5,075 nucleotides of DNA from Verrucomicrobiota bacterium (GTDB lineage: Bacteria; Verrucomicrobiota; Verrucomicrobiia; Verrucomicrobiales; Verrucomicrobiaceae): assembly GCA_021413535.1 (NCBI GenBank), contig JAIOQF010000168.1, forward strand, positions 1-5,075. The letters run 5' to 3'. Below the pieces are notes generated by a model, which did no database searches, was not told where the DNA came from, and worked only from the letters and a program-made list of their open reading frames with translations. Position 1 is the stretch's first letter. Each line of letters starts with the position of its first letter. The position numbers and the translations under genes were made by a program. Below are positions 1 to 5,075 of the stretch, piece by piece.

Positions 1-510
1 GCCGAAGGGTATTACGCCGTCGGGCTGGCCGTGCGGATGCCGAACTTGAAGGTAGAGGCATTTGATATTGATTTACGTGCGCGGGAACTCTGCGCCGAAA
101 TGGCTTCGCTCAACGGTGTCGCTGATCGTGTCAGCATCCACGGTGCCTGCGTGCCGGAGCAACTGTCGGCAGCGGTGGCGGGTCAGCGTGCGCTGATCAT
201 TTCGGATTGTGAAGGAGCGGAACTGGATATTTTTAATGATACCATCGTGCCGCAACTAGCCGCCTGTGATCTTCTCATTGAGGCCCACGATTTTATCGTT
301 CGCGGAATCTCTGAGACTTTGCAGGAGCGATTTGGCAAGACGCACCATTGCACTCTGTTCCAGAGCATGAATCCGATGGAGAAAATTATCCGTCACCCCA
401 GTGCATTCATTCAAGAGACGGCTCCGGAAGTTCTCGCCTGGCTCTACGACGAAGGCCGACCGGAGACAATGCAGTGGCTCTTTTTTACGCCACGACATAA
501 TCAGGCATGA
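1..510 (+). CDS. SAM-dependent methyltransferase, FkbM-like, 5' partial
   Basis: The reading frame is open from base 1 to the TGA at 508-510, giving the last 169 residues; the true start lies upstream. The visible part begins with AEGYYAVGLA, which fits the end of the glycine-rich SAM-binding loop (usually GxxEGYY) of class I methyltransferases. An acidic strand end follows (VEAFDID, residues 18-24), the place where the SAM ribose is normally held. At about residues 66-76 lies ISDCEGAELDI, which resembles the D-x-EGAE motif of FkbM-type methyltransferases. The likely role is methylation of a sugar or other small substrate, fitting the two glycosyltransferases downstream, but the acceptor cannot be read from the sequence. 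The stop overlaps the next start as ATGA. The family (class I methyltransferase) is fairly sure; the FkbM assignment is less so, because the usual K-ID-V-EGAE form is altered to ISDCEGAE. Confidence 0.75.
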   Translation, partial: AEGYYAVGLAVRMPNLKVEAFDIDLRARELCAEMASLNGVADRVSIHGACVPEQLSAAVAGQRALIISDCEGAELDIFNDTIVPQLAACDLLIEAHDFIVRGISETLQERFGKTHHCTLFQSMNPMEKIIRHPSAFIQETAPEVLAWLYDEGRPETMQWLFFTPRHNQA

Positions 511-1700
511 AGGGCCAGCCATCGCTTTTATTGATCGCGCACACTTATGCGATTGCAGAACACGCCAAGAAACTGCCGGAGCTGGCCTGGCATTTTGATC
601 TTACCTGCGCCACTGTGGTGACTAGCGGCTTCCATGGGCACTACGGACTGGACGGAGATCGCTTTGGTGGCGCAGCGGAAACGGGCGACTTCGAATGTTA
701 CAATCTGGATGTTGTTGGCAGCGTCGCCAGTGTCACCCGCTTTTTCATGCGCGGACTGGGTGCCATCTTGCGCAGCCGCCGGTGGGATTATGTGCTGGTG
801 GAGAATGAACCGTGGTCTTTTCTCAAGTGGCAGGCACTTATACAGGCGCGCCACTCCGGTCAGGTGAGATGCTTTGGAGAATTCACTTGGGAGAATGTTT
901 TGCGTCCTGGGCTGAAGGGTATCATTCTGAAAAAGGTCTATCAGCTTAGCGCACGTTCTTCTGATTTTTTTATTTGCGGGAACAAGGCCGCTTCGCGAAT
1001 CGTGATCTCAGCCGGCATGCCGGAAGATCGCGTGCTGGTTTGCCCGCAGGTGGGGGTCGATCCCAGGCACGATCGTCCCATTGATGGTGACCAACGTGTG
1101 CAGCTCAGGCGCGAAACGGGATTGCCGGAGCAGGCGTTCATCATCGGATTCGCTGGTCGCCTCGTGGAAGAAAAGGGCGTGCTTGACCTGCTGCGCACGA
1201 TGGAGTCGCTGCCGGCGGCGGAGCGTGGCGGAACATTCGGTGTGCATCTGGCTTTGAAGGGTCATGGGCATCTCCGTGCGCAGTTGCAAGCCAAGGCGGC
1301 GACAGTGGACTGGCTTCATGTATTCGATCCGGTGCCGCATCACGAACTGCCCGCGTTTCTTCAGACATTGGATCTTCTGGTTCTCGGAAGTCATCCTGTT
1401 CAACGTGGCGGAACATATTGGGAGGAGCAATTCGGTCACATTATGATCGAGGCCATCGCCAGTGGTGCTTTGGCCGCAGGATCATCATCCGGTGCGATAC
1501 CCGAGGTGCTTGACGACCCTGATCTCATCTTTCCTCCCGGTGATATCGCCGCCGTGGGCCGGCTCATCAATAAATTGCGGGCTGATCCAGCCTGGGCTGC
1601 TGAGAAAAAGACAGAGCAGCAAAAACTGCTTCAAGATCGATACACCCATGCGGCGGTGGCGGAACGGCTCGCGGAATTTCTCAAAAGTAGATTTCCATGA
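507..1700 (+). CDS. GT4-type glycosyltransferase (GT-B fold)
   Basis: This 397-residue protein has the normal length of a GT4 retaining glycosyltransferase, which transfers a sugar from a nucleotide-sugar to a growing glycan on the cytoplasmic side of the membrane. The C-terminal donor-binding domain is clear. GFAGRLVEEKG (residues 214-224) carries the Arg218 and Lys223 that usually contact the donor phosphates. LALKGHG (248-254) is the following strand. Glu307 and Glu315 in EEQFGHIMIEA form the family's E-x7-E motif, and GSSSGAIPEV (325-334) follows. In the N-terminal half, VENEPWS (98-104) and FGEFTWEN (123-130) resemble exopolysaccharide-type GT4 enzymes. No membrane segment is obvious. 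The ATG is chosen because it overlaps the upstream stop as ATGA, giving likely translational coupling; a good Shine-Dalgarno is not visible. Sugar and acceptor specificity cannot be assigned. Confidence 0.93.
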   Translation: MKGQPSLLLIAHTYAIAEHAKKLPELAWHFDLTCATVVTSGFHGHYGLDGDRFGGAAETGDFECYNLDVVGSVASVTRFFMRGLGAILRSRRWDYVLVENEPWSFLKWQALIQARHSGQVRCFGEFTWENVLRPGLKGIILKKVYQLSARSSDFFICGNKAASRIVISAGMPEDRVLVCPQVGVDPRHDRPIDGDQRVQLRRETGLPEQAFIIGFAGRLVEEKGVLDLLRTMESLPAAERGGTFGVHLALKGHGHLRAQLQAKAATVDWLHVFDPVPHHELPAFLQTLDLLVLGSHPVQRGGTYWEEQFGHIMIEAIASGALAAGSSSGAIPEVLDDPDLIFPPGDIAAVGRLINKLRADPAWAAEKKTEQQKLLQDRYTHAAVAERLAEFLKSRFP

Positions 1701-2557
1701 GCGACGCACCATCGGCGTTCGCGGCGATTATCATTCCGGTTCATAACCGGGCGCGGATTACGCTGGCTTGTTTGGATCGTCTGTCGTGGTGCGCGGGTGA
1801 TCCTGCATGGAAGATCATCGTGGTGGATGATGGTTCCACCGATGGCACAGGAACTTCTGTGAGCCATTTGCATCCGCATGTTGAGATCGTTGCTGGCAAC
1901 GGTCAGCTCTACTGGACGGGTGCCATCGCCAAGGGCATGAAGCACGCTGCAGAGCTGGGGGCCACCGAGATCGTCTGGCTCAATGACGACACCAGTCCCG
2001 ATGAAACGTCCTTGCGCCGGATCGTCAATCACGTGAGACACAATCCCGAGCATCTGCTCGCATCATGCGCTATGATCGATGGTAAGCCGGCTGCGACATG
2101 CAGCCTGCGGCGAAGATCAGTTCTTCCCGTGAGCGATGAACTCGCGCCGGTCGATGTTCTGGCGGGTTATCAAGTTGCTTTCTCAGTCGAGGTGATGCGC
2201 AAGATCGGTCTGCCGGATGCAAAACGCTGGCCTCACTACGGCGGCGACAGCAGCTTCACCCGACAGGCTCATAACGCCGGCTTTCATCTCTTCGTCGATG
2301 GAGGCAGCCGCGTCGAACTCTGTGAACCCCATGTGGAAAATGGAATCGCGGAAACATTTTGGCGCGGCGAGATGTCATTGGTTCAAAGATTCCAGCGCAC
2401 GTTCTTCGCGAAGAATTCTCGATTTCGTTTTGCGTCTCGCTGGCACTTGGATTGTCTTTACCGGGGTGTGGCCGGGGCGGTGATCGTTTTTCCAACTCGT
2501 TGCTTGGTTTGGATTTTCCGCATTGTCTGGCAGCGACTTCCTAAAAATGAGTCGTAG
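1697..2557 (+). CDS. GT2 family glycosyltransferase
   Basis: This 286-residue protein is a GT-A fold, family 2 glycosyltransferase, an inverting enzyme that uses nucleotide-sugars. The N-terminus shows the typical first strand AAIIIPVHNRA (9-19). IVVDDGSTDGT (41-51) follows, with the acidic pair that binds the nucleotide. WLNDDTSPDE (94-103) is the metal-binding DXD-like site. HYGGDSSFTRQAHNAG (180-195) stands where rhamnosyltransferase-like GT2 enzymes carry an acidic residue in an ED/GD-x-x-[FL]-x-x-R motif, and Asp184 is the likely counterpart. GNGQLYWTGA (67-76) also resembles this subgroup. The C-terminus has a hydrophobic stretch at about 252-276 that could rest on or cross the membrane. 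The start overlaps the previous stop as ATGA. The last 11 bases overlap the preferred exosortase start. It probably adds one sugar to the glycan of this locus; rhamnose is only a guess from motif similarity. Confidence 0.93.
   Translation: MSDAPSAFAAIIIPVHNRARITLACLDRLSWCAGDPAWKIIVVDDGSTDGTGTSVSHLHPHVEIVAGNGQLYWTGAIAKGMKHAAELGATEIVWLNDDTSPDETSLRRIVNHVRHNPEHLLASCAMIDGKPAATCSLRRRSVLPVSDELAPVDVLAGYQVAFSVEVMRKIGLPDAKRWPHYGGDSSFTRQAHNAGFHLFVDGGSRVELCEPHVENGIAETFWRGEMSLVQRFQRTFFAKNSRFRFASRWHLDCLYRGVAGAVIVFPTRCLVWIFRIVWQRLPKNES
2523..2557 (+). other. Overlap and alternative start region of GT2 and exosortase genes
   Basis: The end of the GT2 gene (TAG at 2555-2557) overlaps the exosortase start region in another frame. 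Two exosortase starts are possible: TTG at 2523 (35-base overlap) and ATG at 2547 (11-base overlap). The ATG follows an A-rich run (CTAAAAATG) that could help ribosome access, while neither start has a visible GGAGG-like site. The short overlap fits the translational coupling seen at the neighbouring junctions, so I favour the ATG. Confidence 0.6.
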
Positions 2558-3530
2558 CACCACATTCGTTCCCGGGGAGAACACGCCGCATGGGCTGGCG
2601 CGTCGGTGGAGTGCATGGTCGCTCGTCCCATTCGGGGCGGTCATGGTGTATTTCATATTTTTGATGCCTTATGCAGCGGGCTATGCTGATTTCCGATATA
2701 CAATCGCGCAATGGTTGAAGTTGCAATGGTCGCAACCCACCTGGCAGCATGGAGCACTGGCGCCGTGCATCGCGGCTTTTCTCGTGTGGCGTCAGCGCAG
2801 GAGCTTATCCACGCTCAAGCCGGAATCGAACTTCATCGGTCTGGTGCTGATTATATTTAGCTTGCTGATGTTCTGGGTGGGATATCGCGGAAATATTTAT
2901 TATGCCGGTTTCGTGGCGTTGCAATTATTGGTGGCAGGGGTGGTGCTCTGGCTCTGGGGCTGGGAGTATTTCAAATTCGTCAGTTTTGCCTGGTTCATTC
3001 TCGGATTTGCCTGGCCTTATGTTTTTCTAGAGGACACGCTCGCCTTTCAACTGCGCTACTTCATGGTCAGCGCGACCTCGTGGCTGCTGAATTTGGCAGG
3101 CATCGCGACGTTGCAAGACGGGACTTCGCTTGTCTCCGCTGCCACTGCACTACGCGGGCAGGGCGCATTGTTCAACCTCGGCGTGGACGGGCCATGCAGC
3201 GGAATGCGATCTCTCTTCGCTCTGATGATGGTCTCAGCACTCTACGGATATTTCCGGCAGCGCTCATTCTGGAGGCGCTCGCTGATTTTTGTCTTGAGCC
3301 TTCCACTCGCGGTGCTGGCTAACATGGTGCGCATTTTGATTCTGATTGTGGCTAGTATTTTCTTTGGCCAGGATTTCGCTGTTGGTCGCGGTGAGGAATA
3401 CACGTCAAATTTTCACCTGCTCGCCGGCATCGCCGTATTTCTAGTGGGACTTCTTGGATTGAAGGCGATCGAGGCCGTTCTCAACCGACGCTTTGGAAAT
3501 GAAAGGCCGCTTCCATTGTTCGAGTCATGA
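2547..3530 (+). CDS. Exosortase (exosortase/archaeosortase family)
   Basis: This integral membrane cysteine protease/transpeptidase-like enzyme acts on proteins with PEP-CTERM-type C-terminal signals (Ser/Pro motif, hydrophobic helix, basic tail). From the ATG it is 327 residues. Hydrophobic segments lie at roughly 23-41, 96-114, 117-137, 142-161, 170-186, 222-236, 243-271 and 288-308. The catalytic triad is visible: Cys217 in DGPCSGMRSL, Arg262 in LANMVRIL, and His290 in SNFHLLAGI. TWQHGALAP (65-73) near the N-terminus is the family's conserved HG-x-L-x-P segment. An upstream in-frame TTG at 2523 would add 8 residues. I prefer the ATG at 2547 because TTG starts are rarer, and neither has a clear ribosome-binding site. 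The gene overlaps the GT2 gene by 11 bases and the EpsI gene by 4. The family is certain; the exosortase subtype and its cognate signal motif are not determined. No substrate is encoded here. Confidence 0.93.
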   Translation: MSRSTTFVPGENTPHGLARRWSAWSLVPFGAVMVYFIFLMPYAAGYADFRYTIAQWLKLQWSQPTWQHGALAPCIAAFLVWRQRRSLSTLKPESNFIGLVLIIFSLLMFWVGYRGNIYYAGFVALQLLVAGVVLWLWGWEYFKFVSFAWFILGFAWPYVFLEDTLAFQLRYFMVSATSWLLNLAGIATLQDGTSLVSAATALRGQGALFNLGVDGPCSGMRSLFALMMVSALYGYFRQRSFWRRSLIFVLSLPLAVLANMVRILILIVASIFFGQDFAVGRGEEYTSNFHLLAGIAVFLVGLLGLKAIEAVLNRRFGNERPLPLFES

Positions 3531-4267
3531 CCGCCTTCTCCCGACGAAGTCTGATCCTTGCCCTGCTCACGGCCGGAGCTGCAGCACTGTGTCGATTCTC
3601 TCCCGAGATTACGATGGGCAATGGGCTCGGTGTGGTCATGGAGCTTCCGGTAACTCTGCCGGGTTTCTTTGCGAAACCATGCAATCCGGATCCGGTGGAA
3701 AAGAAAATCCTGCCTGCCGACACCCAGTTTGCCAAGGCGATTTACTATTCAAATGTGCAGTCTGCGGCGTTGCAGGACGTGATTCATTGCGAGATCGTTC
3801 TCAGCGGAGCGGAGCGTCGCAGCATCCACCGGCCCGAAATCTGTTTGCAAGGCCAGGGCTGGACAATACTGGACAGTAGCACCCGAAAACTGCCGATGGG
3901 TCAAGGCCGTGAATTGAGCGTGCGAGATCTCTACATCAGCAAAGACATCATACTCAAAGATGGCAACCGCAGGCCGCTGCGTGCTCATTACTTTTATTGG
4001 TTTATCGGCCAGAACGTAACTACTTCCAGCCACGCCAGGCGCATCTGGCTCACGCTTCAGGACAATATCATGCGCGGCGTGAACCATCGGTGGGCTTATG
4101 CCACTGTGCTGGCTTTGGTAACAGAAAATTTCACAACAGCTGAAATTGGCGAGCGCGCGCGCAGTAATGAAATGACCGTTGCACTCATGAAAAAATTTAC
4201 CCAAGATGTTGCGGCGCGATTTCAGAAAAGTTTTATGGACAGCCCCGGGGTCACCGCTGCAAATTAA
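3527..4267 (+). CDS. EpsI-family exosortase-associated protein (DUF3485)
   Basis: This 246-residue protein matches the EpsI family, found either as a C-terminal domain of exosortases or, as here, as a separate gene next to one. EpsI was first linked to methanolan exopolysaccharide production in Methylobacillus; its biochemical activity is not settled. A basic start (FSRRS) and a hydrophobic segment at about 8-22 form a signal peptide or anchor, placing the rest outside the cytoplasmic membrane. The signature is RRSIHRPEICLQGQGWTI (97-114), with His101 and Cys106 as the conserved HxPExC pair and GW at 111-112. HYFYWFIGQN (154-163) and the region to about residue 193 match the later family block with basic residues. 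The ATG overlaps the exosortase stop as ATGA, so the two proteins are probably made together. Cys22 after the hydrophobic stretch is not in a convincing lipobox. Calling the family is safe; any catalytic role is inference. Confidence 0.88.
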   Translation: MTAFSRRSLILALLTAGAAALCRFSPEITMGNGLGVVMELPVTLPGFFAKPCNPDPVEKKILPADTQFAKAIYYSNVQSAALQDVIHCEIVLSGAERRSIHRPEICLQGQGWTILDSSTRKLPMGQGRELSVRDLYISKDIILKDGNRRPLRAHYFYWFIGQNVTTSSHARRIWLTLQDNIMRGVNHRWAYATVLALVTENFTTAEIGERARSNEMTVALMKKFTQDVAARFQKSFMDSPGVTAAN

Positions 4268-4270
4268 CTA

Positions 4271-5075
4271 ATGATGTCACCTGAGCTCAACGAAAAGCTG
4301 GAGCGCCTCCGCGAACATCTCGCCCGCATGAGTCGAGTGGTCGTTGCATTTTCGGGCGGAGTCGACAGCAGCCTGATTCTGAAGATGGCTGCGGATGTTT
4401 TGCAAAAGAACGCGCTGGGCGTGCTCGCTGTTTCGCCGAGCCTCCCGGAGTCGGAACGGCATGACGCCGTTGCGCTGGCGAAAAGCATGGGCGCCGAACT
4501 CGAGGTCATTGAGACGGATGAAGTTGACGATCCCGAGTATCTCATCAACGCGCCGAACCGCTGCTACCATTGCAAGAACCATGTTTACGCGACGCTTCGG
4601 AAGATCGCGGATGCCCGTGGGATTTCGCATGTGCTTGATGGCATGAATGCAGAAGATGCCTTCGACATTCGTCCCGGTCGGGCTGCGGCGATCAAGCACG
4701 GTGTTCGCAGTCCGCTGAACGAACTTGATTTTACCAAGCAAGACGTGCGCGATGCAGCGAGCGCACTCGGACTGCCGAACTGGGACAAGCCTGCTGCCGC
4801 CTGCCTTTCTTCCCGGATTCCCTACGGGACCGGCGTCACTGGCGATCTGCTCAAGCGAATCGAACTCGCGGAAAAGTTTCTCCATACGCTCGGGTTTCAC
4901 GAACTGCGCGCGCGGCATCACGGCGATGTGGTGCGCGTTGAGGTGCCGGAGTCGGAACTGGAATCCGCGATGCGACAGCGGGAGGCGATCACAGGTGGAT
5001 TGCGTGCACTCGGCTGGGCTTATGTCACGCTTGATCTTGAAGGATTGCGGCAAGACGCCTTCAATGTGGCGCCCC
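4271..5075 (+). CDS. larE: ATP-dependent sulfur transferase LarE, 3' partial
   Basis: The frame is open from the ATG at 4271 to the window edge (268 codons); known LarE proteins have about 270-280 residues, so little is missing. LarE adenylates and then thiolates the carboxylates of P2CMN to make the nickel-pincer cofactor of lactate racemase and related enzymes. The PP-loop ATP pyrophosphatase motif SGGVDSS is at 28-34. DGMNAEDAFDIRPGR (123-137), SPLNELDFTKQDVR (147-160), WDKPAAACLSSRIPYG (171-186) and GWAYVTLDLEGLR (248-260) are the diagnostic LarE blocks. Cys178 aligns with the sulfur-donating Cys176 of the Lactiplantibacillus enzyme. Cys98 and Cys101 (RCYHCK) are additional, pointing to the three-cysteine type thought to hold a [4Fe-4S] cluster. 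A second ATG at 4274 could also start the protein. It begins 3 bases after the EpsI stop with no good ribosome-binding site. larB and larC are not in the window. Confidence 0.93.
   Translation, partial: MMSPELNEKLERLREHLARMSRVVVAFSGGVDSSLILKMAADVLQKNALGVLAVSPSLPESERHDAVALAKSMGAELEVIETDEVDDPEYLINAPNRCYHCKNHVYATLRKIADARGISHVLDGMNAEDAFDIRPGRAAAIKHGVRSPLNELDFTKQDVRDAASALGLPNWDKPAAACLSSRIPYGTGVTGDLLKRIELAEKFLHTLGFHELRARHHGDVVRVEVPESELESAMRQREAITGGLRALGWAYVTLDLEGLRQDAFNVAP

Noticed and set aside
1012..1023. Perfect 12-base palindrome CCGGCATGCCGG
   Set aside because: It is inside the GT4 gene, is a single copy, and is readily explained by the codons for Ala-Gly-Met-Pro-Glu; there is no sign of an operator.
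1223..1418. Repeated CGTGGCGGAACAT at about 1224 and 1404
   Set aside because: It is only 13 bases, in different protein contexts of one GC-rich gene, with no third copy of the full unit; chance is sufficient.
1736..1750. 6-base inverted repeat CCGGTT/AACCGG with a 3-base loop near the start of the GT2 gene
   Set aside because: It encodes the conserved IPVHNR strand of GT2 enzymes, so the coding constraint explains it; no T-run or regulatory context follows.
3548..3592. Possible lipoprotein signal in EpsI with Cys22
   Set aside because: The residues before the cysteine are Ala-Ala-Leu, and Leu at the -1 position does not fit a normal lipobox; a plain signal or anchor segment is more likely.
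4243..4250. CCCCGGGG palindrome at the end of the EpsI gene, considered as a terminator before larE
   Set aside because: It has no loop and no following T-run, and it lies within the coding sequence.
4277..5053. Long open frame of 258 codons on the minus strand opposite larE
   Set aside because: It lies fully antisense to a gene with all LarE motifs, its translation shows no recognisable domain, and it is rich in Arg and His as expected of a shadow frame.

Overview
The window is a tightly packed stretch of six genes, all on the plus strand, and almost every base is coding. It looks like part of an extracellular polysaccharide and surface-protein locus of a Gram-negative bacterium. The clearest diagnostic is an exosortase (multi-pass membrane protein with the Cys, Arg, His catalytic triad) followed directly by a separate EpsI-family protein. 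Exosortase systems occur in Gram-negative, EPS-producing bacteria such as Proteobacteria, Verrucomicrobia and Planctomycetes. The stand-alone EpsI, the moderately high GC by eye and the poor Shine-Dalgarno sequences would suit Verrucomicrobia, but I infer this and cannot prove it from the window.

Layout from left to right: (1) the C-terminal 169 residues of a SAM-dependent methyltransferase with an FkbM-like segment (1-510); (2) a GT4-type glycosyltransferase (507-1700); (3) a GT2 glycosyltransferase (1697-2557); (4) an exosortase (best start 2547, end 3530); (5) an EpsI-family protein (3527-4267); (6) a LarE-type ATP-dependent sulfur transferase starting at 4271 and running off the right edge, probably only a few codons short of complete. 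Three junctions are 4-base ATGA stop/start overlaps (507, 1697, 3527), one is an 11-base overlap (2547-2557), and the last is a 3-base gap (4268-4270). No promoter, terminator, RNA gene, insertion sequence, CRISPR array or intergenic region over 300 bases was found.

Reading of the genes together: the two glycosyltransferases and the methyltransferase would build and decorate a glycan on the cytoplasmic side. The exosortase would process proteins carrying a PEP-CTERM-like C-terminal sorting signal at the cytoplasmic membrane, and EpsI would support export or assembly. No sorting-signal substrate is encoded here. LarE belongs to a different known pathway, sulfur insertion during nickel-pincer (NPN) cofactor synthesis. 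Its position immediately after EpsI is the least expected point of the layout. I see no clearly undescribed system; the most interesting items are the exosortase/EpsI pair inside a glycan operon and the three-cysteine LarE attached to its end.
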